From Roseateles_B sp041906185 (GTDB taxonomy: Bacteria > Pseudomonadota > Gammaproteobacteria > Burkholderiales > Burkholderiaceae_C): DNA of 64,000 bases. The notes below the pieces were generated by a model, which ran no database searches, was not told where the DNA came from, and saw only the letters and a list, made by a program, of their open reading frames with translations. Position 1 is the first letter of the stretch. Every line of letters starts with the position of its first letter. The stretch covers positions 124,001 through 188,000 of the forward strand of contig JAYRJQ010000004.1 of NCBI GenBank assembly GCA_041906185.1. Direction: 5' to 3'. Both the position numbers and the translations under genes were made by a program. Shown in pieces: positions 52,088-60,322 of the stretch.

Positions 52088-55000
52088 ATGGCATTCCTGA
52101 ATGACCCGATCCGGCACGTCGTGGTGCTGATGATGGAGAACCGGTCCTTCGACCAGATGCTGGGGGACCTCGTCCGGCTGGACCCGGCGCGTGGCATCGA
52201 GGGCATCGACCGCGCGAACCCGCGCAGCAATCCGGTCCCCGGCGGCGGGCTTGCCTTGCAGAACGATGGGGCGTCGCTGCAGCTCCCGGACCATTTCGAC
52301 CCCCGGCACGAGCTGCCCAATGTGCTGACGCAGCTGGGGGCGGGCGATCCCCCGCCGATGGACGGTTTCGTGACCGACGGCGTGGCCTCGCTCGCCAAGC
52401 GCTTCAAGCCTGACACGGTGGCCCGGCAGGTCATGGGCTACTTCAGCGCGGAACCCGACCTCGCCCAGGACCCGCTGCCGGCCCTCCGCAGCCTGGCGCG
52501 GCACTACACCGTGTGCGACCGCTGGCATTCGTCCTTGCCTGGTCCGACGTGGCCCAACCGCTTCTTCGCGCTGTGCGGGACGGCGGCCGGGAACGTCAAG
52601 ATGCCGGAGACCTTCAGTGACGTCGGCCTGCTCTTCAAGGCCTACGACATGGACACCGTCTTCGACCGCCTGCGCGACGCCGGGCGCAGCCACCGGATCT
52701 TCCACCAGGGGGTGTCGCTGTCGATGCTGCTGCGTCACACGTGGGCGCATCCGGGGGTCTATGGCGACATGAAGGACTTCCACGCGCTGGCCTCCGGCGA
52801 TGCGGGCGCCTTCCCCGAGTTCTCCTTCATCGAACCCAAGTACTTCTCCGTGCTCGGGCACACGCAGAACGACCAGCACCCGCCCCACGACGCGTCCCTG
52901 GGCGACGCCTTGATCGCCGAGGTCTACAACGCACTGCGCGGCAATGAGGCGCTGTGGCAGCAGACGCTGCTCGTCGTCCTGTACGACGAGCACGGGGGCT
53001 TCTATGACCATGTGCCGCCTCCCGCGACCGTGCCGCCCGACGATGCCGTCGACATGCACTTCCACTTCGACTTCCGGCGCCTGGGGGTGCGCGTGCCGGC
53101 GCTGCTGGTGTCGCCTCATGTGCAGGCGGGGGGCGTGGACCATGGCGTCTACGACCACACCAGCCTGCTCGCCTACCTCTGCCGCAAGTGGGACCTGCCA
53201 CCGCTGGGGGCAAGATGCCAGCAGGCGGCCGACTTCTCGGCGTCCATCGTGGCGGGCATCAACCCGGATGCGCTGCCGAGCATCGAGCTGCCCCGGCGCA
53301 AGGCCTTGAGCGCCCGCGCAGCCCCCGACGTGGTCAACGAGAACCAGCGGGCGCTGTCCCTGATGGTGGACTTCGTCCGCGGGGAACTCGGCCTCGCCGA
53401 ACGGCCGGTGGATGCGCCACCCGGCACGCGGGACCTCGCCGCTGTGACCCCGATCTCCGGCGAGCATGTGGAGCGCAAGGCCGACGAGGCGCTGCGGTGG
53501 CTGAAGGCCCAGGCCGTGTCCGGTGGCGCCGTCGTCTCTGCGGCGACTGGGGCGACTGGGGCGGCCGCAGCGGCGCCCACGCTTCGGGTGCTGATGGTGC
53601 ATGGCGTCGGCCACGGCGACGACCCCGCCTCCCAGGGCTGGAAGCAGCAGTGGAAGGATGAATTCACGGCCAGCGCCCGCGCCGCCGGGCTGGCGGACAC
53701 GGTGGACATCAGTTTCGAGTTCACGCCTTTCGACGACATCTTCGACCGCCATCCGCTGGACGCCGCCACCGTCGCGCGCGGCCTGCTGCTGCTCGGCCGC
53801 CATGCCTTCGGCCCCGCGCCCGTGTTCGGGCAGCGCGACCTGGTGCAACGCGGGCTGACGGATGTCGTCCGCTGGACCGCAGGCATGGTCATCCAGTGGA
53901 TCGAGAACGAGGCGCTGCGGGACGAGCTGTCACGCCGCATCCTGCAGAGCTTCGCCGACAGCCGCTGCGACATCGTCTGCGCCCACAGCCTGGGGTCGCT
54001 GGCCTGCTATGACGCGTTCCGGCGCCAGGTGGCGGCGCAGGCCGGCCAGGCCTTCAATGGGCGCAGCTTCATCACCTTCGGCAGCCAGATCGCACATCCG
54101 GCCGTGCAGGGCGTCTTCGGCGGTCGCATCGCGCCGCTGCATGACGGCGTGAACGGCTTCGCCCAGTGGTTCCACCTCTTCAATCCCAACGACCACGTCT
54201 TCACGGCGCCGCTGCCGGGCGGTGACGTGCACACGCATTCGCTGGTGGCGTCCTTCGATCTGCCGTTCGACCCGCTCAACCACGACGGCGGGGCCTACCT
54301 GAAACACGGCGTCATGCAGCGCTCGGTGTTGCCCGTCGTGCTGCCGGCCGCCCCCACACCGGCCGTGCCTGACGCGGCCCCCCGGCTGCGCCTGGCGCCC
54401 GCGATCATCGCCCCGCGGCGCGCCCATCGCCGCGCCCTGCTGGTCGGGATCAACGAGTACCCCGATCCCCAGATGCGGCTCAACGGCTGCGTCAACGACG
54501 TCTACCTGATGAGCGCGCTGCTCCAGGAATGCGGCTTCGACGCCGATGACATTCGAGTCCTGACAGACGGCCGCGCGACGCGGGCCGCCTTGCAGGAGCG
54601 GCTGGAGTGGCTGTCGGAGGGCGTGGGCAACGGCGACGAGCGCGTCCTCTTCTATTCCGGGCATGGCGCGCAGATGCCGCTCTACGGCGCGGATCGCCCC
54701 GGCCAGATGGCGGAGACGCTGGTGCCGGCCGACTTCGACTGGAGCGAGGCCCACGCCTTCACGGACCAGGACTTCAATCGCTACTACAGCCAGCTGCCCT
54801 ATGAGGCGAGCTTCGTGGCGATGTTCGACTGCTGCCACGCCGGCGGCATGACGCGGGGTGGGCAGCGCGTCCGGGGCATCGAGCCGCCGGACGACGTCCG
54901 GCATCGTGCGCTGCGATGGAGCCCGACCCACCAGATGTGGGTGCCCCGCGATTTCGTGGAGACGGCCCGCCGGATCGCCCGGCCTTTCGATGCCGGCCGC

Positions 55001-55405
55001 ACAGGGGCCGAACAGTCACCGGCACGCCACCCCTTGCCTCAGCGATCGGGCCTGGGCGAGGCGGGGGCGCTTCGTCTGGGCGACAAGCTCGACTTCGATG
55101 CCGCACGCGAGCGCTACGGGCATCGCGGTCCCTACCTGCCGCTGCTGGTCTTCGCGGCGGGGCAGAACGAGCTGGCGGCGGAGTACGACCACGGGGCCAC
55201 GGCCTATGGCGCGTTCACGTTCGCGATGAACAAACAGCTGCGCCAGCGGCGGTCCCGGCCGCCGAGCTTTGCCAAGCTGGTGGAGGGCGTGCGCAAGGAG
55301 CTGGTCCAGCTGGGCTTCCAGCAGACGCCCACCGCGAGCGGCCCGCAGGACAAGCTGGACCAGCCCCTGCCTATGCTGCGCTGGCGCGAGGGGCAGGGCC
55401 GTTAG
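52088..55405 (+). CDS. three-domain fusion: phospholipase C/acid phosphatase + alpha/beta-hydrolase + caspase-like protease
   Basis: A 1105-residue protein. Domain 1 (about 5-420) is a phosphoesterase of the phospholipase C/AcpA type: HVVVLMMENRSFDQMLG at the start and LLVVLYDEHGGFYDHVPPP near residues 295-312 hold the expected metal and nucleophile regions. Domain 2 (about 495-760) has LRVLMVHGVGHG and the nucleophile elbow AHSLGS with Ser634, a lipase-like fold. Domain 3 (about 778-1105) is a caspase/metacaspase: ALLVGINEYPDP, His859 in YSGHGAQ and Cys916 in FDCCHAGG. There is no signal peptide or membrane segment. ATG 52088 has GGGAGG in front. I infer a protease-regulated lipid-attacking effector; it could also be a multi-step phospholipid-degrading enzyme. 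Confidence 0.88.
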   Translation: MAFLNDPIRHVVVLMMENRSFDQMLGDLVRLDPARGIEGIDRANPRSNPVPGGGLALQNDGASLQLPDHFDPRHELPNVLTQLGAGDPPPMDGFVTDGVASLAKRFKPDTVARQVMGYFSAEPDLAQDPLPALRSLARHYTVCDRWHSSLPGPTWPNRFFALCGTAAGNVKMPETFSDVGLLFKAYDMDTVFDRLRDAGRSHRIFHQGVSLSMLLRHTWAHPGVYGDMKDFHALASGDAGAFPEFSFIEPKYFSVLGHTQNDQHPPHDASLGDALIAEVYNALRGNEALWQQTLLVVLYDEHGGFYDHVPPPATVPPDDAVDMHFHFDFRRLGVRVPALLVSPHVQAGGVDHGVYDHTSLLAYLCRKWDLPPLGARCQQAADFSASIVAGINPDALPSIELPRRKALSARAAPDVVNENQRALSLMVDFVRGELGLAERPVDAPPGTRDLAAVTPISGEHVERKADEALRWLKAQAVSGGAVVSAATGATGAAAAAPTLRVLMVHGVGHGDDPASQGWKQQWKDEFTASARAAGLADTVDISFEFTPFDDIFDRHPLDAATVARGLLLLGRHAFGPAPVFGQRDLVQRGLTDVVRWTAGMVIQWIENEALRDELSRRILQSFADSRCDIVCAHSLGSLACYDAFRRQVAAQAGQAFNGRSFITFGSQIAHPAVQGVFGGRIAPLHDGVNGFAQWFHLFNPNDHVFTAPLPGGDVHTHSLVASFDLPFDPLNHDGGAYLKHGVMQRSVLPVVLPAAPTPAVPDAAPRLRLAPAIIAPRRAHRRALLVGINEYPDPQMRLNGCVNDVYLMSALLQECGFDADDIRVLTDGRATRAALQERLEWLSEGVGNGDERVLFYSGHGAQMPLYGADRPGQMAETLVPADFDWSEAHAFTDQDFNRYYSQLPYEASFVAMFDCCHAGGMTRGGQRVRGIEPPDDVRHRALRWSPTHQMWVPRDFVETARRIARPFDAGRTGAEQSPARHPLPQRSGLGEAGALRLGDKLDFDAARERYGHRGPYLPLLVFAAGQNELAAEYDHGATAYGAFTFAMNKQLRQRRSRPPSFAKLVEGVRKELVQLGFQQTPTASGPQDKLDQPLPMLRWREGQGR

Positions 55406-55445
55406 GGCGTGGGCTTGAGCTGATCGCCGAGGGCCGGGCGCCGGC

Positions 55446-55718
55446 TCAAGGGCGGCTGCCGCCGGCGCGCTCCTGCCGTTGCCGCTCACGCAGCATGTAG
55501 AGGTAGAGGCTCTCGACCTTGGCGCGTGCCCAGGGCGTCCGGCGCAGGAACTTCAGGCTGGACTTGATGCTGGGGTCGAAGGCGAAGCAGCGCAGCGGAA
55601 TGCGCTCGTCCAGGCCCGTCCAGCCGTACTCCTCCTGCAGCGCAGTCAGGATGGCTTCCAGCGTGAGGCCATGCAATGGATTGCGAGGCTGGGCAGGGGC
55701 GGCGGGAGCGTCGTTCAT
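55446..55718 (-). CDS. VF530 family (DUF2132) small DNA-binding-like protein
   Basis: A 90-residue protein with the VF530/DUF2132 core: PLHGLTLEAILTALQEEYGW, LDERIPLRCFAFDPSIKSSL and KFLRRTPWARAKVESLYLYM. The family is a small helical fold first solved from Vibrio fischeri and described as a putative DNA-binding protein; its function is not established. It is convergent with the three-domain enzyme gene and divergent from the biosynthetic operon. Length is typical. Confidence 0.88.
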   Translation of the reverse strand: MNDAPAAPAQPRNPLHGLTLEAILTALQEEYGWTGLDERIPLRCFAFDPSIKSSLKFLRRTPWARAKVESLYLYMLRERQRQERAGGSRP

Positions 55719-55958
55719 GGGGCCATTGTCGCTGGCCCGGGGCTAGCGACTTCACTTGAGCGCGACGGGCGCGCGGGACGCCCGCCGCGGCGCCTAGCCG
55801 GGATGTCTGGATCACTCATAGATCAAACAAATTGCCGGTGATTCGCTAATCAATTAGTTGAATGGCAAGAATCGACAAGACCTGCCCGTTTCTTCGCCTG
55901 GGCCCATGGGGTGCACTTCTAGACTGGCCGCCACCCCAATGGCAGACGGAGAAGCAAC
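55719..55958 (+). promoter_or_regulatory. AT-rich control region of the biosynthetic operon
   Basis: The 240-base gap contains an AT-rich island (about 55815-55875) unusual in this window, with the palindrome CTAAT-CA-ATTAG (55846-55857) nested within TTGCC ... GGCAA arms. TCTAGACT near 55918 could be a -10 box. This is where the AraC protein encoded at 61.5-62.5 kb or a repressor might bind; the assignment is inference. Confidence 0.4.
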
Positions 55959-56738
55959 TTGAAGGTGCATTCCAGCAGCAGTAACGCCCCAGTCGAAGTC
56001 CTGGCGAAACCCGGTTCCGTGAAGTCGCCGGAGGACTTCCAGAAGATGCCGCTCGAGTACCGCGAGCTGGCCATCCACCTGATGAAGGTCCACACCGAAG
56101 GCGAACTGACGGGCGCGGACGACTACACCCAGGTCTTCTACAACATCGCCCCCAATGCCTACGAGAAGCTCGTCTGCTGCGAGCGTGCGGCGGAAGAGAT
56201 CGAGCACTACCAGCTGAGTGCCAAGGTGCTGTCCGACCTCGGCGTGGACACCGGCTACATGCTGGCCCAGAACTACCTGCAGCGTCCGCTCTACGCCAAC
56301 GAGCTGGTCCGGGGCGTCAAGACCTGGATGGAGCGGGGCATCTTCTCGTTCCTGGGCGAGGCCGTGGTGCTGGAGCACCTGCAGGAGTTCGTCGATTCCA
56401 GCTATGCGCCCTTCGCGGAGATCTTCACGCGGCAGATCATCAGCGACGAGCACACGCACATCGCCCATGGTTACCGCATCATCCACGAGGCCTGCCAGAC
56501 CGAGGCCGGGCGCGCGGAAGTCCAGCAGGCGCTCGACCGGTTCTGGCCGCATCTGCTCAAGCTCTTCGGTCGCCCGGATTCGCCGCGCACGCTGCAGTAC
56601 ATCAAGTGGGGGCTTCGCAAGACCAGCAACGAGGAGCTTCGCCTGAAGTTCCTCAACAAGACGGTGCCACGCCTTCAGGTTCTCGGTCTCAAGGTGCCGG
56701 AGCCCGTCCGCGGCGACGCTGCCCTGGTGGAGGTGTGA
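55959..56738 (+). CDS. PaaA/PaaC-like ferritin-fold diiron oxygenase
   Basis: A 259-residue helical protein with the ligand series Glu48 (HTEGEL), E80-I-E-H83 (EEIEHYQ), Glu134/Glu139 (LGEAVVLEH) and E164-H-T-H167 (SDEHTHIAHG), that is two E-x-x-H motifs as in the phenylacetyl-CoA epoxidase (PaaA/PaaC) group of diiron oxygenases. The substrate is unknown; in this setting it probably hydroxylates, epoxidises or cleaves a small acid or its thioester. Start is TTG 55959 with GGAGAAG four bases before, or GTG 55965 at ten bases. First gene of a six-gene operon; three bases separate it from the radical SAM gene. Confidence 0.85.
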   Translation: MKVHSSSSNAPVEVLAKPGSVKSPEDFQKMPLEYRELAIHLMKVHTEGELTGADDYTQVFYNIAPNAYEKLVCCERAAEEIEHYQLSAKVLSDLGVDTGYMLAQNYLQRPLYANELVRGVKTWMERGIFSFLGEAVVLEHLQEFVDSSYAPFAEIFTRQIISDEHTHIAHGYRIIHEACQTEAGRAEVQQALDRFWPHLLKLFGRPDSPRTLQYIKWGLRKTSNEELRLKFLNKTVPRLQVLGLKVPEPVRGDAALVEV

Positions 56739-56741
56739 GCC

Positions 56742-57878
56742 ATGCAGGACCGCACTGTTGCCCGCCATGCCGTGGCGGCCCGCATCGAGGAACTCCTGGC
56801 GGGCGATGAGCGCCTGGCCGAGCGACTCGACGCCCTGCGCCGCTTCGGCTCCCGCGTGCGGGCGTCGGAGTACCACGTCACCAACGCCTGCAACATCCGC
56901 TGCAAGGGTTGCTGGTTCTATGAATACGGTCACGACAAGACGGCGGGTGAGGCCAAGTCCCTGGACGACTGGAAGGCCTTCATCGAATCGCAGCGCCGCC
57001 AGAAGGTGTCGGCCGCGCTGCTGATCGGTGGCGAGCCGGCGCTGTTCCCGGATCGCGTGGCGGCCTTCGTCGAGGGCATGCGTTACGTGTCCATCTCGAC
57101 CAACGGCCTGCGGGCGCTCTCTCGCGAGGCGCCCTTCGAGAACGTCACGGTCTTCGTGTCGGTCTTCGGCGGCGGTCCGCTGGACGACGAACTGCGGGCG
57201 ATCAAGCCGGGTGGCCGCACCTTCACCGGCCTCTTCGACACGGCGCTGGCCAACTACAAGGACGACCCGCGCGCCTGCTTCGTGTTCGCGGTGACCGAGC
57301 GCGGGCTGGGGCATGTCGAGTCCACCGTGCGCCGCATCCGGGACAACGGCAACACCGTCACGTTCAACTTCTACAGCGAATACAACACGGGGCACCCCCT
57401 TCGCATGCACAACCAGCGCCTCGTGCTGGCCGAGATGCTGCGCGTCCGCGAGGCCTATCCCGAGGTGGTCCTGAACCATCCGGCCCACATCGAGGCCATG
57501 GTGACCGGCTCCAGCTGGCTGGGCAGCTTTGGTCGGGACAGCTGTCCCAGCATCAGCGTGGACCATCCGGACAACGCGGCGCGCGTCGCCGGCGGCGCAC
57601 CGGTCCTGCCCATGTTCAATACCTGGAAGGCGGATCTTCAGACGCTCGAGCGCTGCTGCACCTCGGGCCACTGCGAGGGCTGCCGGGACAGCCAGGCGGT
57701 CTACAGCTGGTTCATGGTGAACCTCGCCGGCTCCCTCGCGTCCAAGGAGGCGCTGGAGACCTGGGTGGACGTGGCCGAGAGCTACTGGCGGCAGTTCATC
57801 TGGTCGCCCTACCGGCACAAGCCGCAGCCGCCGGTGAACGTCGAGGCGCAGGCCCTTCAGCCACTGGAGCTCAACTGA
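56742..57878 (+). CDS. radical SAM enzyme with C-terminal cysteine cluster
   Basis: A 378-residue radical SAM protein. The [4Fe-4S] motif is C50-x3-C54-x2-C57 (ACNIRCKGCWFYEYG); the SAM-binding GGEPALFP follows near residue 97, and STNGL near 120. Cys268 and a C-terminal set C305, C306, C311 and C314 (RCCTSGHCEGC) suggest an auxiliary iron-sulfur cluster or zinc site as in SPASM-type enzymes. It would generate a 5'-deoxyadenosyl radical to modify a small molecule or peptide. I do not recognise a characterised homologue. No precursor peptide gene is seen, so a small-molecule substrate is favoured. Ends in TGATG shared with the next gene. Confidence 0.88.
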   Translation: MQDRTVARHAVAARIEELLAGDERLAERLDALRRFGSRVRASEYHVTNACNIRCKGCWFYEYGHDKTAGEAKSLDDWKAFIESQRRQKVSAALLIGGEPALFPDRVAAFVEGMRYVSISTNGLRALSREAPFENVTVFVSVFGGGPLDDELRAIKPGGRTFTGLFDTALANYKDDPRACFVFAVTERGLGHVESTVRRIRDNGNTVTFNFYSEYNTGHPLRMHNQRLVLAEMLRVREAYPEVVLNHPAHIEAMVTGSSWLGSFGRDSCPSISVDHPDNAARVAGGAPVLPMFNTWKADLQTLERCCTSGHCEGCRDSQAVYSWFMVNLAGSLASKEALETWVDVAESYWRQFIWSPYRHKPQPPVNVEAQALQPLELN

Positions 57879-58465
57879 TGGACGGGGCGCTGCCAACGTC
57901 ACCCCTGGACCGTGCGATCCGCTTTCCGCTGGATGCCGCCGAGCGCGCCTGCTGGGAGGCCCGCCTCAACACGATGGCCCTGCTGACCCATCTGGGCGCG
58001 GAGCTGGACCTGTCGGACGAGCAGGCGGTGCGGATACGGCTGGTCCGCTCACTGCCCGCCCATGCCGGCGGTTTGGGAGGGGACGCCATCAACGGGGCCA
58101 CGCTGGCGGCGATGGCGGACTGCGGCATCGCCGCCGCCGGTGTCCTGCTCTTTCGCGGGCGCACCTGCGGCACGCTGCAGCTCTCCATGGACTTCATGAA
58201 GCCCGTGCGATCCGCCGCGCCGGTGCTCGAATGCCGTGTGCTGCGCCGCAACCACTCCCTGGCCTTTGTCGAGGCGCGACTCCTGGGGCGCAATGGGGCG
58301 CTGCATTTCAAGGCCAGCGGCATCGTGTCGGTCGCCCGTGCGATGGGGGGCGACGACGAAAGCTGGGCGTCCCGCTTCGCCGTGCCCGCCCCGCAGGACG
58401 ACGCGCTGTCTTCGCCACTTCCCGACTCGGTCCATCACCATGACGCCACTTCATCCATCGTCTGA
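57878..58465 (+). CDS. hotdog-fold thioesterase (PaaI-like)
   Basis: A 195-residue protein with a PaaI/DUF4442-type hotdog domain: HAGGLGGDAINGATLAAMADCGIAAA contains the oxyanion-hole His-Gly-Gly and the following active-site helix; LQLSMDFMKPVRSAAPVLECRV and HFKASGIVSVARA are the typical strands. It should hydrolyse an acyl-CoA or other acyl thioester intermediate. The N-terminal 35 residues and the His-rich end are outside the domain. ATG 57878 shares a base with the previous stop, and the 3' end overlaps the aminotransferase by 26 bases. Confidence 0.8.
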   Translation: MDGALPTSPLDRAIRFPLDAAERACWEARLNTMALLTHLGAELDLSDEQAVRIRLVRSLPAHAGGLGGDAINGATLAAMADCGIAAAGVLLFRGRTCGTLQLSMDFMKPVRSAAPVLECRVLRRNHSLAFVEARLLGRNGALHFKASGIVSVARAMGGDDESWASRFAVPAPQDDALSSPLPDSVHHHDATSSIV

Positions 58466-59687
58466 ACCCGTGGAGTTTGCCGGGCGCATGCAGCGCCTTC
58501 AGAGCTCGGCCGTGCGGGACCTGCTCAAGCACAGCCGGACGCCCGGCATGATCTCGCTGGCGGGCGGCATTCCGGCACCGGACCTGTTCGACCTGGAGGG
58601 CCTGGGCACCATCCTGGCGGACGTCGAATCCCAGGCCGATGCCGGGCTCTTCCAGTACAGCGAAACCGAAGGTCGGTGGCCGCTGCGGGCCGAGATCTCG
58701 GCGCTGATGGCCGAGCGGGGCATCGAGGCCCGGCCGGAGCAGGTCCTCGTGACGGCGGGGTCGCAGCAGGGGCTCGACCTGGCGGCCCGCATCCTGCTCG
58801 CGCCCGGGGATCGCATCATCCTGGAGCGCCCCTCCTACCTGGCAGCCCTGCAGGCCTTCGGGCTGGCCGAGGCCCAGATCGTCTCGGCCCCCTCGGACGC
58901 GATGGGCATGGACGTCGGCTGGGTCGAGCGCTATGTCCAGCAACACCGGGTGAAGGCCATCTACGTCGTGCCGGACTTCGGCAATCCCACCGGTGCGACG
59001 CTGTCGCTGGCACGCCGAGAGCAGCTGGTGCAGCTCGCCGCTCGCAGCGGCACCTTGCTCATTGAGGATGATCCCTACGGCGCGCTGCGCTTCGAGGGCG
59101 CGCCGCTCGACAGCCTCTACACGCTGGCCCGTCGGCAGGGCGCCAGCGAACGGGTGATCTACCTGTCGTCCTTCTCCAAGATCCTGGCCCCGGGCTTGCG
59201 GATCGGATGGATGGTGCTGTCGGACGCCTGCTTCCGGCAGGCTGCTCTGGCCAAGCAGGCGATCGACCTGCACAGCTGCACACTGTCCCAGCACGTGGTC
59301 GCCACCTATCTCGCCAGCGGCCGCCTGCCCCTGCGGCTGCAGGTCCTGCGCGACGGCTACCGGCGGCGTCGGGATGCCCTGATGGCGGCGCTTCGCCAGC
59401 ACCTGGGCGATGACATCGACTTCGTCGAGCCCCACGGTGGCATGTTCCTCTGGGCGCGCTTCGACCCCTCCGTGGACGCCGCCCGCGTCCTGGCTCACGG
59501 GGTCGAGCAGGGCGTGGTCTTCGTGCCAGGTGCGGCCTTCTACGCTGCAGACCCAGAGCCGCACACCCTGCGCCTGTCCTATTCCATGATTTCCCCGGCC
59601 ACCGCGCAGGAGGCCGCACAGCGGCTCGCGCGGGCACTCGCTGCCGCCCGGGGTGCCACCGTCCTGCCGGCCGCGGAGGTCCCATGA
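58440..59687 (+). CDS. PLP-dependent class I aminotransferase (2-aminoadipate/MocR-like fold)
   Basis: A 415-residue enzyme. Cofactor Lys247 in YLSSFSKILAPGLRIGW; ISLAGGIPAPDLFDLE near the N-terminus; VTAGSQQGLDLAARILLAPGD, VVPDFGNPTGATLS and IEDDPYGALRFEG are the standard binding motifs of the AAT-I/LysN group (2-aminoadipate and aromatic aminotransferases). It has no GntR DNA-binding domain. In the operon it probably adds or removes the amino group of the product, linking the pathway to an amino acid. ATG 58440 lies inside the thioesterase gene; the 3' end overlaps the exporter gene by four bases. Confidence 0.92.
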   Translation: MTPLHPSSEPVEFAGRMQRLQSSAVRDLLKHSRTPGMISLAGGIPAPDLFDLEGLGTILADVESQADAGLFQYSETEGRWPLRAEISALMAERGIEARPEQVLVTAGSQQGLDLAARILLAPGDRIILERPSYLAALQAFGLAEAQIVSAPSDAMGMDVGWVERYVQQHRVKAIYVVPDFGNPTGATLSLARREQLVQLAARSGTLLIEDDPYGALRFEGAPLDSLYTLARRQGASERVIYLSSFSKILAPGLRIGWMVLSDACFRQAALAKQAIDLHSCTLSQHVVATYLASGRLPLRLQVLRDGYRRRRDALMAALRQHLGDDIDFVEPHGGMFLWARFDPSVDAARVLAHGVEQGVVFVPGAAFYAADPEPHTLRLSYSMISPATAQEAAQRLARALAAARGATVLPAAEVP

Positions 59688-60322
59688 GCATCGAACTCTT
59701 TCTGGCGTTCTGCCTGTACGCCGTCGCCATGTCCATCACGCCGGGGCCCGCCAATTTCCTGGTGCTGGCCTCGGGGGCCCGCCATGGGCCGGTGCGGTCC
59801 CTGCCCATGATCCTGGGGATCGCCACGGGCCTCGGCGGCATGGTGCTCGTGTCCGGCCTCGGTCTCTTCGAGCTCCTGGGCCGAAGCCCCGGCTTCCTGC
59901 TGGCGCTCAAGGGTGTGGGGCTGCTCTACATCGCCTATCTCGCGTGGAAGCTGATGACGGCGCCCGGCAGTGAGGCGCCCGCCGCCGAAGGCACGGGCTC
60001 GGATGGTCAGCTTGCCGCGGCCGTCTCCTTCCCCAGCGGGCTGGCACTGCCGCTGTTCAATCCCAAGGCCTGGATCATGGCCTTCGGCGCCGTGACGTCC
60101 TATACCTCGCCGGCCGCGGGCCTGCCTCAGGTCGGCCTCGTGGCGCTCACCTTCCTCGTGATCAATGCGCCCTGCATGCTGGTCTGGGCCGTCTTCGGCG
60201 GCTTCATGTCCCGCCTGTTGACCAGCCCGCGGCGCGACCTGGCCTTCAAGCTGCTGATGGGCGGCCTGCTGCTGCTGTCCATCGTGCCCATCGCCCGTGA
60301 ACTTCTGGAAGCGATGTCATGA
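59684..60322 (+). CDS. LysE/RhtB-family amino-acid exporter
   Basis: A 212-residue inner-membrane protein with about six membrane segments and the family signature MSITPGPANFLVLASGARHG at the first loop; LFNPKAWIMAFGAV is the second conserved stretch. The family exports amino acids and close derivatives such as lysine, threonine or homoserine lactone using the proton gradient. Its place between the aminotransferase and the last gene, with four-base overlaps on both sides, implies that the pathway product is amino-acid-like and leaves the cell. Confidence 0.92.
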   Translation: MSIELFLAFCLYAVAMSITPGPANFLVLASGARHGPVRSLPMILGIATGLGGMVLVSGLGLFELLGRSPGFLLALKGVGLLYIAYLAWKLMTAPGSEAPAAEGTGSDGQLAAAVSFPSGLALPLFNPKAWIMAFGAVTSYTSPAAGLPQVGLVALTFLVINAPCMLVWAVFGGFMSRLLTSPRRDLAFKLLMGGLLLLSIVPIARELLEAMS

